A stretch of 64,000 nucleotides of DNA from Bimastos eiseni (lineage: Eukaryota; Annelida; Clitellata; Crassiclitellata; Lumbricidae), in assembly GCA_959347315.1 (NCBI GenBank), contig OY365816.1, forward strand, positions 28,437,207-28,501,206, read 5' to 3'. This document shows positions 1-12,310 of this stretch, one piece after another. The translations under genes were made by a program, and so were the position numbers. The notes below the pieces were generated by a model. That model was not told the DNA's origin. It did no database searches and saw only the letters and a program-made list of their open reading frames with translations. How positions within the stretch are numbered: position 1 is the stretch's first letter; the number at the start of each line of letters is the position of its first letter.

Positions 1-979
1 TGCAAATTCAAGTGACACTTACCATTTATAATGTATTGTGAAGCTTCAAAACGTTTTGCGCTATTATTGAAGAAAGTGCAGTATCTGGATGCGTTGAGAT
101 GCCGGGTGTTGTGAGGGCCGGTTAAAGTCAGAATTAGGGCTAGTTTATTATATTAGAAAACATGGTATCTTCCGCGCAGATGTACGTCACGTTACCATTC
201 GTATTCGGAATCATATTCGAATATTATATTCGAATTGCGAGTGATATTCCAGTAACGCACAAGCTTCGCATACAAACGCCATGGTAGGTTAATGAGCTAA
301 GATAAGAGATTTAAATCATATATACGTTAAAGCGATTCACACACCTTATAAGCCGACTAAAGTACTACCCAAAATACTACGTGCTGTCACGATACAATGA
401 CTGGTGGCTCTGTGGTCGCACTTCAAAGTTACCATATTATTGCATTGGTTTTCACAGTATGGCATACAACAAGTTTGCCAACAGAAATGACAAAACTCGT
501 CCCCAACAGATCTCGTTGACTTCACACAGCATATTAGCCAGCTCAAGTAGTCCTTGGCTAATAAGCTGTGTGAAGCGCCTTAACATGTATAGGATCTCGA
601 ATCTGTTATCTTCGCTCGTTAACCTACCATGGCGTTTGTATGTGAAGCTTGTGCGTTATTGGGGATATCACTCGCAATTCGAATATGATGCTCGAATATG
701 AATCCAAATAAGTATGGTAAAAGATGCCGTACGTAGCCAGGAAACCTACGCACCCCGATACTGCATTTGCGCCAAAAAAATTGTTTAAGGGGTAAGTTTT
801 AAGTGGTTGCAATCACAAAGTGATCAGTAAAGCCATATTTTCTTAGATAACCAGAAAATAAATCCTTGGCCTTACCAACATCAATTAAGTTGACATGCAA
901 ACAGAAAAAGTCATTTATCTTTGGATGATATTAATCGAGCGTCTTTCTTTATTGGTTTCAGACCCTGAAAAGTAGTCAG
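1..979. other. 5' flank of the SNX gene
   Basis: No protein gene recognised. Mostly occupied by the fold-back structure at 160-740. At 16-26 the minus strand shows a good splice donor (AAATG then GTAAGTG), which could end a 5' exon of a gene leaving the window to the left; nothing else supports that. A polypyrimidine-poor TTTCAG at 956-961 precedes the SNX start exon. Confidence 0.5.
160..740. repeat. Fold-back (long inverted repeat) with nested hairpin
   Basis: The left arm, about 170-355, is repeated as the reverse complement at about 545-735; for example ACAAACGCCATGGTAGGTTA at 272-291 returns inverted near 622-641. The loop contains a second palindrome: CTTCACACAGCATATTAGCCA at 520-540 pairs with 555-575. 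This could be a fold-back element or an old non-autonomous DNA transposon. No coding frame in it resembles a known protein. Confidence 0.85.
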
Positions 980-3900
980 ATGGATAAAGGAGATGAAAAG
1001 GATGAGGACATTTTTGCAGGTGAGAAGAAGTCTGCTAAGATATATCACCAGTTTGTTCTAGATTGAAATACTTGATAGTGTGCATTTAGTGTTAATGCAA
1101 ATATGTTCTGTTTGATTTTGGCTGGGTTGAGATGGCACCACATGTTGAGTACTTTGGATATTATTACTTTATTTAGCAATAGGAGCAACCTTTTTCCTTA
1201 TACTTTCTTTCATTGCAATAATTTATGTAGTGCTTCTTCAAGGCTACTACTTAGGAGCGCCCCATATCTTGCATAGATACATCAACTATCTCTGTCTGTT
1301 ACCTTTGGAATTTACTAAGCAAAAATTGATGCATGAGGGAAATATTACTGACTGACCCTTCTGAACTACTGCTTGTTCATGTATCTTAGAGTCTGCCAGA
1401 TATACTTTCAAGGTGCTATTGTGTCTTGGTACAGTATTTAAGTAAGTATTTTGGTATTATGTACAGTATCTTGGTTTAGTGTCTTGCTATAGTATCTTGC
1501 TATACATGTAGTGTCTTGTTATAGTGAGTATTACTCTTGGTAGAGTAATATAATTACTATGTTCATCTACTTTACAGATAAAAATACTTGGTTATGGTTA
1601 GAATGTGTATAGTAAGTATCTTCTTGTAGCTAATATCTTGGTGTATTAAGTTTCTTGGTATATTGAAGATCTTGAGTAGATATCATAAAGGGACATTAAA
1701 TACAAAATATACAAATTTTACATTACGTTAAATATGTTTTTATTGCGCTGTCAGAGGCAAAAGAGGAGCTGTCGTTGGACAGTCCGGAGAACGACTGGAG
1801 TCACTCGACCGTGAAGCAGAATGACAATCCACCGCACGTCGGCGTGTCTGAGTCTACGACATCACCAGCCGCATCCGTACCAACTCATCCGCTGCTGAAG
1901 CAGACGCGAGACTCGTCCAGGGATGTAAGCTCCCGTATCAAACATACGACACCCCATCACCCTATTCTCAGATCGCTTAACCCTTTCATGATGATCTGCA
2001 TAGGTTCTCCTGTGCATTTTAGTAAATGAGCATCGTTAAAGGGTTAACTGGCTTAAAATAACTGAGCAAGTGTAATTGTAATTACTTGTCATATTGGTAT
2101 CGCATTGTATCATATTTATGGAATTCTGGGTCTCCCAGTACAACCTAAACAGTGGCACTCCAAGTGCAGAAAGTCCTGTGGGATTATTGACGATTTTGCA
2201 TAGACTTTCTACTGACATCTGAAAATTTCTTTATTGCTGGGTTTGAGCTGGAGTCCTGTGTATTTAGCTTTCCAAGGTACAATATAAATGCTCTGAGTGA
2301 GTGAGTGAGTGAATGAATAATGACAATAAGTTTCCAGATTATATCATAAATGTATCCTACACTGTTGCTGTGAATTAATTTTACACCATCTTTCAACCGC
2401 TCTCAACTCGAAAATTTTTATGCGTTAGTAGACGTGGGATTGTCTTACGGTAAATGCAGAGGTTGGTCTACTATGAAAATCACAAAGCTGGATCTTCAGG
2501 GTTTTAGCCCCAGAAGCGACTCAGACTCTGAGACAGGAGTCTATCGTCTATTCCACGCTAAATGTCTGGATATGTCTGGATTTAGATGTGTGGTTGCTCA
2601 GTGACCCTCTTATGACAGTTCACACTTCAGGGTGGCTGACTAAATGTTTGCGTTTTCATTCAGATATCGGACGATGCTGACGAGGAGGAGGTCGACAAGT
2701 ACACGATCGAGATATCGGTGAAAGACCCGAAGAAAGTGGGTGACGGCATGAATGCATACATGGCATACAAGGTCATGACCAAGGTATGAACACCACCATA
2801 TTTAATATGAAATTTCAATGTCATGTTTTTAACCTCAGATTCCTGTGTTAATAATTCCGTCTTAGGAAGCACATATGAATCGGTTAAGAGCGTTTTGTAG
2901 AACGTAAAGTCTCTTCCACTCTTTGTTGGTGCTGTCCACTCTTTGGCTGGTGATGTCGTAGACTCAGACACGCAGACGTGCGGTGGATTGTCATTCTGCT
3001 TCACGGTCGAGTGACTCCAGTCGTTCTCCAGACTGTCCAACGACAGCTCCTCTTTAGCCTCTGACAGCGCAATAAAAACATATTTAACGTAATGTAAAAT
3101 TTGTATATTTTGTATTTAATGACCCTTTAAGATACCTACTCAAGATCTTCAATATACCAAGAAGCTTCTGGGAGACTCTCTGAAGGTATAGCACCTTTAG
3201 AATGTCTCCCAGAAGAATTGGAAAAGACTTTCTGTTCTATAAAACACTTGTGATTGATTCTTACGTGTTTCCCTCTGAGACAGAGCAGCTTTAAGCCACC
3301 TCCTCATTGCATGCTACATGGGTGTTCTGTTGACTGTTTTCCAGACGAACATTCCAGACTTCCGTAAATCCGAAATGGAAGTCTACAGACGTTTCAGCGA
3401 CTTTCTCGGTCTGCATGAGAAGCTGGTGGAGAAGCACCTCCACCAGGGCAGAATCATTCCACCTCCGCCTGAAAAGAGCGTCATCGGTAAGGACGAGTTT
3501 TTCCAGAGAACACATTGCTTTGTTGGAAGTTGACTATAGTGCTTCTATTCTTGAGCCTTTGAATATGATACAAAGTGATAGTTTTATGGTGTTGTGTTGT
3601 ATATATAAGTAAGTGTAATACTTATCTATATCGTATCATATTTGAAAATTTATAATGAGCCAATTCTAGCTCTCGGCATGATGGCCCGAGAAAATAAGGA
3701 AGTCTACAAACTCCGGAGTGATGAGGGTTGACTGAAATCCTACTACGGATTGTGGGTTGGGTCATTCTGCATAGAAGGGCCAACAATGTACCTCTTCAAT
3801 AAAACTGATCATGGGTGCTTACGACTAAACAAGTCCGCGGTGAAAGAGAATGACCTTAAGCTGCTTGTAAAGTAGAGATTGGAAAGCAGAAAGAACTCAT

Positions 3901-6900
3901 GTCATAAACTGCATTGGGCCTGCTCCATGCTTGAGTTATTTCTGGTTATTTTATACCAGTTTTAGGTTATTTTGGCTCAAATTGAAGAATTAAAGATTGA
4001 GTTTGAGAAATTTCTGATGATTCGTCTGATCAAATCGGTTCTTTTTCACCATGAGAGACTGTTGGGTTAATTAATTGCTGTTGATTGTTAGGTCGTTAAT
4101 TGTCTTTTCAGGCATGACGAAGATCAAGATGTCAAAGGAAGAGTCCGGATCAACTGAGTTCGTCGAGCAGAGAAGAGCGTCTCTGGAGAGGTAGGCGGAT
4201 GGGTTTCGCCTGGGGAGCAATTGAGTTTTCATTTTATTCGATTTATTTTATTTAACTTGATGGATTGGAACATTTGTTGATTAGTTTGTTGTATTCGTCT
4301 CTATTGTTATTGTTATTGTTTTGATGGGGCTGAGCAATTGTAGGTGAACTTTTGAAGGATTGGGTGAAGGCTACGACTCTGTAATTGCTCTGGGAAGGAC
4401 TCTGGCAACTGTTCGATGACTCTTTAAACTTATAGTTCGTGACATTAGTATCAATGCACAATAGTATTTGGTCTTAGATTATTTCCTCTGGTAACCTGAT
4501 TAAATTTAATCGAAAATTAACTTTGAATAAGCATCATAAGAAATTCTCGTAATTGTCTGCCCCGAGCCCTCTGACCAATCGTCCGTTGTGCGTTTGCAGG
4601 TTTCTCTGTTGCATCGCGAAACATCCGTCGCTTCAAACGGATCCGAGTTTTGTTGACTTTCTTGAGTTGGACGGTGACCTACCTCGGGCAACAAGTACGT
4701 CTGCTCTGTCGGGGGCGGGCGTCATGAGACTCTTCAGTCGCGTTGGGGACAGTCTCGGAAAGATGACCTACAAGATGGATGAATCAGACCAGGTTTGTCA
4801 GATTCCTGCATGTAATCGTTTGATTAATCGCGCCCCGGATCAGGGGTTCCTGACCCTTTTTGGATCAAAGTACCCTTACTAGGAATTGTTCGGTCAGTTA
4901 GGTTGATGTGTCCTAGCATCAAATCGGTTAATTCAGTTAGTTTGATGGTAGATGGTGTCCACGTCTTTAAGTTTCCTGCCAGTTATCACTAAGTCATTTA
5001 GTGGTATTAATTATATCTTTGGCTCATGATGATGATGAGCTTGTTGCTATTTAAGTCATCTGGACTTTAAGTCAGTTGGCTGTTTAGTCAGTTAAGCTGT
5101 AGTTTTTAAGTCATTAAACCAATTTTTGATCTATTCAATTGGTTGGCTGGTTCATTTTAATGCGTGTTTCATGAGGACTGTTTGTTAAAATCACCTGACT
5201 GAGTTAGTAGAACATGGTATTCTTGCCTTCTTTCTTTACATCTCTGCTAAACAGTAGACTTAGTATTCACTGTTATAAGTTAGCTCTAATAGTTACCAGA
5301 GTAGCCATTATAAGAGACCTAACCCTTGTGTATTAAGCAAGCACTTATGTTTGGAGATTCCAATTATCACATTGGTAGGTGGCCGTACGATAAAGATGTT
5401 AAAATATATCCTTATCGCTATGTGGCAGTAATGTCAGGTAATGTAATATAAATATAAGGATGAAAGTTGAACAGCAGATGCTTAGAATCTACATCGACAG
5501 TGTAGATTCTGTATAAAGTAGACTTTTATGGATAGAGTAGAGTTAGCATTAAATTTCAATTGGCTCTTTATTTTGACAATGAACAACAATCCTTGTATTG
5601 AACCACATCGTTGCAACTATTTCTACTCTGCTTTAAGTTTTAAAATGGTTCTATTCCTATGTCAATAGTGAGATTCAGTAGATCAGCACATTTTTGGCTT
5701 ATGTAGCATTTTGCGGAATTAATCTACTGCTGCCTATGTAGCGGAAGTTGACTTTTGAGGCAGAAGGATTTTCCAGGACAGTGCTTTTCACTTCATCAGT
5801 GGCTATTGCTTTATATTTTCGTGTGGGCGAACAATTCGATGGAGCTGTTACTAGCGATATTTCTCGTTTTTCATTTACAGTGTAGCGAAGACTATGAGGT
5901 GATGTTACATCTCTTGGTATTCTTACAAAATCCCTCTTAAATTCCCTTTATATCTGTACAATCATTTGTTGTTTTAGTCTTTTTTAGCTCAGTTATTGCT
6001 AGGTAGTTATTATTATTTTCCGTATTTGATTAACGGTAGTTATTTATATTTGTGCTCCAGCATTTAATGTTCTTGCGGTTAGCGTTGCTTGTTTTTTAGC
6101 GTGCAATCTGCTCGATATTGTATCACGTGGTTCAATACTTTTTAAATTGCATTTATTTTTGTTTGGTATGGTATTTGACTTTGACTTGGTATGGTATTTC
6201 AGTTGTGCAATGTGCATGGTATGTTGTAGTTGTTATGGTACTTGGCATGTTTCAGTAATCAGTGTAGTCATTAATATCGAGTCATTTTTGCTCGTTAAGG
6301 TTCTTGGGTATTCTGTCATTATGTCGTGAATAAGTTGTGAAAAGGTCATTTAGTCAGTCTGGCGAATACTGCTATGACTTGGTCATTTTAAGTCTTAATG
6401 ACTTTTGTCATTAAGTCTCTTGGCCTTAATTTATTTGCTGAAGAAGAACATATCTCATCTGGTACAGAACTTTATTTTGTCTGAAGTTGGCTGTGTTTGC
6501 TGTCTGCAATTTGTTTTTCCTATTTTTTTCTAATTACTCATTTTTTCTGAAAGTTCCTTTTTTCTAATGTAGTTTACTGAAGGTCAAATGTAATTTTGGT
6601 AAAAAACAAGTTGACTATTTTGTGTATTTCCTTTGCAAGCACAATATTAAGTATAGTTTATACTTTTAATTTATTTTTATAATTTGTTTCTTTTTTAGTA
6701 ATATTTTTTAGGCTTCTTGTGATCAATCTGATTTTTAGATATTTTGCTTTGACATGTTTACTGTCAAAGGTTGCCAGTCATAAGTCTCCTTCCTGTTTCT
6801 CTCTTAAGTCTCCTTCCTATTTCTCTCTTAAGTCTCCTTCCTATTTCTCTCTTAAGTCTCCTTCCTATTTCTCTCTCTTACTGTCATCATTAGCATTGTT

Positions 6901-9635
6901 GCTCTTCCACATTTTTTCTGCTTGTGTTATTTTTATTTTATGTTTTGTTTCTTGCTCAGTAATTTGGTTACTACTTCTGAACTTTCATCTGGTCTGCGGC
7001 CCGTGAGGTTAAACGAGAAAACAGATTTTTTTATTGCGGTTTTTNNNNNNNNNNNNNNNNNNNNNNNNNNNNNNNNNNNNNNNNNNNNNNNNNNNNNNNN
7101 NNNNNNNNNNNNNNNNNNNNNNNNNNNNNNNNNNNNNNNNNNNNNNNNNNNNNNNNNNNNNNNNNNNNNNNNNNNNNNNNNNNNNNNNNNNNNNNNNNNN
7201 NNNNNNNNNNNNNNNNNNNNNNNNNNNNNNNNNNNNNNNNNNNNTCGTTAGATGGTACCACTTAATATCATAATAGAAATAATAAGATCAAAAGTGATTC
7301 ATTCATTCATTCAGAAATTTATGTAGCGCTCTTCAAAGTAGCTCCAGCCCGGACATAAAGATAAGTTTTCAAATGACCATATAAAATAACTTTATAAAAT
7401 TTAGGGCTCAGATATGACTCCAGAGATATAACAATTAATGTAGTAGCTGTAATAAAAATATTTTGCACTTGATATGAAGAAAAATATGCTATGTTAACTT
7501 TTTAAATCTTGAAGGATTGTGAATGCCTTAGGTAAAATAAATGATGACAATAAATATGATTAATAATAAAAAAGAGCGACAATAACAATAGCGATAATGA
7601 GGGAGACGAGTGAATAGAGGTAACTGGGGGTGCTACTCTTTCTACCCGTATTCTTAAGACTTCTCTTTTTCCAATGCAAGATGTTCTATTGTGGCTGTTT
7701 TTCATACCACAGAGCTTGCGCAGAATGCAGGGTTGTTCGCTAAGAGCGCAGCCGTTCTGGGAAGCGTCGAGGAGCACACGTCGCTGTCGCGAGCCCTCTC
7801 GCAGTTGGCCGAGATCGAAGACAAGATCGACTCACTGCACGTGAATCAGGCGGACAGCGACTTCTACATACTCTCCGAGTTCGTCAAGGACTACATCGGA
7901 CTCATACAGGCCGTCAAGGTAGCAGCGATCAGCGGGGTTTATAATGGGGGAATTGTTGAGGCTGTGACCTGTGTCGTTATTGTAGAAAAGGTGGAATGTT
8001 GTCGTTGGGAAGGATACGGTTGTTATTTATTGTCGATGTTTGGTTAATTTATTATATACTTATTGTGAAGTTGTTGTGAATATTTGGTTGGAAGCTAATA
8101 TTCCTCCTTCTATCCTCATCCTCCTTTTTATACTATGGCTAATATTCCTCCTTCTATCCTCATCCTCCTTTTTATACTATGGCTAATATTCCTCCTTCTA
8201 TCCTCATCCTCCTTTTTATACTATGGCTAATATTCCTCCTCTCCATTCTTCGTTTTCTTGTATCACATTTGCCATATGGTAACATATTTGCCACTTGGTA
8301 ACATTTACTATATATAGTAAAATATCTACCACTTGGTGACATTAATCATATGGTAACGAATTTACCGCATCACAACATATTTATCATATGGTAGCATATT
8401 TGGCATATGGTAACCTATTCACCATGTGGTAACATATATAACACCATATATGCTAATATATTTATCATATGGTAAGTGGATGCGTTTAGGATGTGTTTCA
8501 CGAGCGAGTCAAGATGTACAAAGCCTGGAAGGACGACGAAGCGACGCTAACGAAGAAACGCGAGGTCAAGGTTCGACTTGAACTGACCCACAAATCCGAC
8601 AAAATGGGAACAGCCGTGCAGGAAATAGCAGAGGTCAGACGGTCTAACCACTTAGCTATGTTACATCGCAATCTTAGTATTTGTAATCACAGATTTTTAT
8701 CAATACGGATTTATACAGCAACCTTCAAGATTCCTACTCGGGGATTTATATCGATTTATTAGTAAGGTTTTGATAATCTGTAAAGGCAATCACGACTTTA
8801 ATTAACTAAACAATAGAAATCTTAATTAATTAAGTCATAGCAATTGGAAATGTAGTTGTTAGAAGTCAGTTTAATAATAGTCCTAAATGCTATAAATAAG
8901 ATTAAGTAAATGACAGTAATTGAGCTGTAATTCCCAGTGTTATTATTATTATTACTATTGTGCGTTTGCTAAGCTTGCACGTGTGTTGGTGTGTGTTGTA
9001 GTGGGAGCATCGTGTTGAGAAGAGTCAGGAGGAGTTTGAAGCAATCTCTAAAAGCATTGTCAAAGAGATGAGGCGATTCGAAAGACAGCGACTGCGTGAC
9101 TTCAAGAGAGCGGTCGTCGTCTATCTAGAGTCCCTGATGGCGAACCAACAACAGGTGGCGCTATATAAATGTATCATTAGGACACCTACCTCTCTCTATC
9201 TGTCTGTCTATCTGTCTCTCTGTCTTCCCCACTTTCTCTCCTCCGCTCTTGCTTTCCATCTCTCTGTCACTCTATGTCTGTATCTACCTCTCTCTCTCTT
9301 TGTCTCCTTCCCTCTTGCTTACTATCTCTCTGTCTCTCACTCCATCTGTATCTACCTCATTCCCCTCTCTCTCTTCTGTGTCACCATGACCCTCTCTCTC
9401 GCTGTCTGTCTCTCTCACCCTTCCATTGTCCCTCTATCTCTCTCTCCCTCTGTCATCTCTGTCTTGGTCTATCAAGGCCTTTACACCCTCTCTTGTACAC
9501 ACTGCTCTGCAATTCAACACATGTCCTACATATGAAATATATAAATGTTATACTAATAATTAATTTTTTTAAATTAATTTTTAGCTAATCAAATACTGGG
9601 AATCGTTTTTACCGGAGACGAAGGCGATCGCTTGA
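980..9635 (+). CDS. SNX1/SNX2-like: Sorting nexin SNX1/SNX2-type (PX-BAR), one exon missing
   Basis: Known role of the family: SNX1/2 bind endosomal phosphoinositides through PX, bend membrane with a BAR domain and pair with SNX5/6 in retromer-linked endosome-to-Golgi sorting. Exons read: 980-1019, 1755-1924, 2664-2783, 3345-3486, 4112-4190, 4600-4792, 7713-7918, 8490-8633, 9002-9154, 9585-9635 (stop TGA). All have GT-AG borders and compatible phases. The N-terminus is acidic with a DEDIF motif. The PX domain shows [22 protein letters not shown] and [10 protein letters not shown]. An ALSGAG linker follows. BAR segments include [10 protein letters not shown], and the end [14 protein letters not shown] is near identical to vertebrate SNX1/2. 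The stretch that normally carries WFEEK and LRKLH is absent between residues coded by 4792 and 7713. Phase there is 0, and the next exon needs one preceding base, so about 100 bases (length 1 mod 3) are missing. ATG 980 is the first ATG in its exon. An upstream exon is possible because TTTCAG precedes position 962. Confidence 0.93.
2946..3163 (-). pseudogene. Inverted copy of SNX exon 2 with its flanking intron
   Basis: The minus strand here repeats plus-strand 1646-1870 almost base for base. It includes the 5' intron, the acceptor and the first part of the second coding exon ([17 protein letters not shown] reads [17 protein letters not shown] here). It sits in the intron between exons 3 and 4, in the wrong orientation for splicing, and runs into unrelated sequence after TTSPA. 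It is a non-functional duplicate unless an antisense transcript uses it. Confidence 0.9.
3165..3215. repeat. Short perfect hairpin
   Basis: CTTCTGGGAGAC (3165-3176) and GTCTCCCAGAAG (3204-3215) are exact reverse complements around a 27-base loop, directly beside the outer end of the inverted exon copy. Confidence 0.8.
6779..6874. repeat. Tandem array, 24-bp unit
   Basis: About four copies of AGTCTCCTTCCTATTTCTCT plus CTTA in the SNX intron, just before the N gap. It translates as repeated KSPSYFSL, which is a by-product of the array, not a protein. Confidence 0.9.
7045..7244. other. Assembly gap (200 N)
   Basis: Exactly 200 N. It lies in the SNX intron 4793-7712, where one BAR-domain exon of roughly 100 bp should be. 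No match to that exon was seen on either side, so the gap is the likeliest place for it. Confidence 0.99.
8090..8246. repeat. Tandem array, 44-bp unit
   Basis: Three to four near-identical copies (TAATATTCCTCCTTCTATCC and onward) in an SNX intron. Confidence 0.92.
8266..8475. repeat. Degenerate ATATGGTAACAT array
   Basis: Roughly ten irregular copies of CATATGGTAACATATTT-like units between SNX exons. The array ends a few bases before the acceptor of the exon at 8490. Confidence 0.8.
9183..9450. repeat. Polypyrimidine (TCTCTG-type) tract
   Basis: Long C/T-rich low-complexity stretch in the last SNX intron, beginning about 30 bases after the donor at 9154. Confidence 0.85.
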
Positions 9636-10857
9636 CCGAGCGAGTGTTGTCGCAGCATTGTCTCACGGTCGATGTTGTCTTTGTTGCTTCGTTGTCTCTC
9701 GTCGGACAGACGCCGTCGTGAGTCTCATCTGTTTCGTCGACTGACAAAGTCTCTGTCACGGACGACTTACGACTGTAGACTGCGCATAGACATTTACAAT
9801 TAACAATCTGCATGCACATTGTGTTTCTGGAGTTGGTTTCTCGTGCACGGAAGGTGTCTGCTAACACCAGACATTATGTGCTTTAGTGTCTGGTGATGGT
9901 GCACACCTTCTGTGTGGGTGTACTGTATTCTTGTATTGTCTGAAAATCGGAATTCTATGATAGAGGAGGTCCTTGCGATCGTCGGGTTCAATCTTCTGGA
10001 TCCGGGTTTAAGAGCCGTTAACATTAGAGTTGAACCGAAACTCGGCCGAGTATTGTAGTACTCAGCATAAACTGGGACTCGGACAAACAATGGGTCTGAA
10101 TAGCAACAAAAGTCACCTTGTGCAGAAAACTGGATATTTTCTGTTTTGAAAGAGAAAATCGGATTTTTTCTGTTTACAAAATGATTTCATTTGTTATCAC
10201 TTTCGTAATGAAAAACTGAAAATCACAAAAACAAATAAATTGATGCATATATTTTTAAGTTTAATGTTTATTTTGCTTTCAACCAAAAACTTTTTATTAT
10301 AATGATGTGCTAACTGACAAGGTAAAATCAAGAGAATGAGACATTTTTAAATATTCGATACTCGGACCCAACATTACTCGCTCGTAATACTCGGCAAGAA
10401 ATTGGCACTCAGTTCATCCATAATTATCATAGCGCTTTGGGATCTAATCAGGATCAGTGTCTCGATCTTGTCCTGCAGTGTGATCAAATGCTCAAAAACA
10501 AGAACGATACTGCCGATCGGATTGCTGCATCAGACACTGGTACTATAGGGAAGTTACTAATCGGTGATAACAATTAATAGTAATGAATTCGCTGCTACTC
10601 CATTTGAACTATACAGTTGTAGTCAAGTACTGTTTTTGAGGTTTGTGTGAAACTATTCTGGATGTCAGTATTCTGAAGTTCTAGTGTTCTAGAACAGATC
10701 CAGTTCTAACAAACTGGTCTTGTTCTGTAGAACTGATCTCAAGATGTGTTTTCTTTCTATGGTTAAACCAGTTATGTTACCAGTTTATATATAGTTTTCT
10801 TCTTGTTTTCTTAGTCACTCAAGCCTAGCTATTTGATTTCAATTACGTATGCTATTA

Positions 10858-11110
10858 TATGATTAAATATGTCATTATTTGGTTATATATGTTATTATTT
10901 TATTAAGTATGTCATTATTTGATGAAATATGTCATTATTTCATTAAATATGCCATTATTTTATTATATGTCACATATTTGATTTATTATGCAATTTATTT
11001 GATTAAATATGTCGAGTAAGTAAACTAAGTATGCTATTATTTGACTAAATGAACCATTATTTTATTACATATTTCATTTATTTGATTTAGTATGCCATTA
11101 TTGAATTAAG
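10858..11110. repeat. Degenerate AT-rich array, about 23-bp unit
   Basis: Irregular repeats of GATTAAATATGTCATTATTT type. Intergenic. Confidence 0.75.
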
Positions 11111-12114
11111 TATATTTTATGCCATCTGTGTTTTGCATTGAATGCCAATGTGAGAAGATTTAAAATCTTAGCTACATCGCAGAAAATTTCACATATCTCT
11201 CATTGAGTTAGTTGTGTGCGGCCATTTTCTATCTTTTTTTTTGTCGTTAGGTCATGAAAGATTCTGTCGTTGGTTGGTTGAGTGAAGCCTCGCTTAACCA
11301 TCGTCTCATTGATGTACAGATCCTTAGGGCTGTTAATTTTAATGTTAGTTTCAGATGCTTTGTCTCTTAAGTAATGTACAAGCACAGTTCTATGATTGAA
11401 CATAGCCCCATGCAGATTTTTAACGGGGATTTTTGAAGTCTTTAAGATCACTCGCTTCCTCACCGTTTAGAATCATAAGTCTGCCTTTTGGAATGTTTTG
11501 TTTAAAACTGTTTTTCCCACTCATGTGAATTTTTTTGTGCACTTATATCATGCTGTGAATCTGCTAATTTTCTTAATTAGTATACTCGTAGAGGCTCTGA
11601 TGCTGTTAATACTGATTACTAGATATAAATCTGAACACCAAAATATTCAATTGCTTGTATTTAATTGAACCAGCGACCAAGATGTGTATTTCTGTTTTAC
11701 TTCTTACTGTGTAATGCTAGATTTTACCCACCATTGTTGACAGACTACCCAGGGATGGTTGTGGGTATACTGCATTTCATGTTGAAAATGCTTGTTTCTG
11801 AATATGAATTTTAACAACCAGTTGTGTTTGTGCAACTACTATCTGCATATCTCGTCGTCTGAAAGCGTGGATTTAGAAGAGTTTTACTCTGTATTACAAA
11901 CTCAATATCTCTGAATTATACTTCATTTAAAAAGCAATGTAGAATTTGTGTTTTATACATGAAATTTTGTCTTGGTGATACCAAATACAAGCTCATCAAG
12001 TGACCAACTGATTGATAATTATCTTTGGCCTATTACTACTATGACAACTGATAGATTCTTCGTCATTCATTGCTCCAATAGACCCCGTAGTTTCTCGTAC
12101 TAGAACAGCTATGG

Positions 12115-12310
12115 CTCAGTCTCAAGCCCTTGCTTCAATTTATCCCTCTCTCTGCAAGGAATGCGATTTCACTTTCTGTTCGCTCTAAAATTCTATCTGG
12201 CAGTTTTGCATCCTCCTTCACTTTCCTCAAAACCTACTTTTTTCGCATGGCCTTGCGCACCGGAAGCACTTCTGATAGTCACTCTACCAGAAGCGCTCTA
12301 CAAAAGTTTA
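12115..12310 (+). pseudogene. Decayed non-LTR retrotransposon 3' end
   Basis: The plus strand reads FIPLSARNAISLS and onward to YFFRMA, then a degenerate CCAGAAGCGCTCTACAAAAG tail. The pattern (LPLS-R-A-SLS then a basic LF-R segment near the end) is typical of the C-terminus of many LINE reverse transcriptase proteins. It is a short, 5'-truncated relic. Confidence 0.55.

Noticed and set aside
9068..9535. 155-codon open frame
   Set aside because: Only its start is real (SNX exon 9002-9154); the rest is a pyrimidine-rich intron tract.
11200..11463. Minus-strand 87-codon frame with YLRDKASE...LYINETM
   Set aside because: Slightly like nucleic-acid chaperone segments of retrotransposon proteins, but too short and weak to call.
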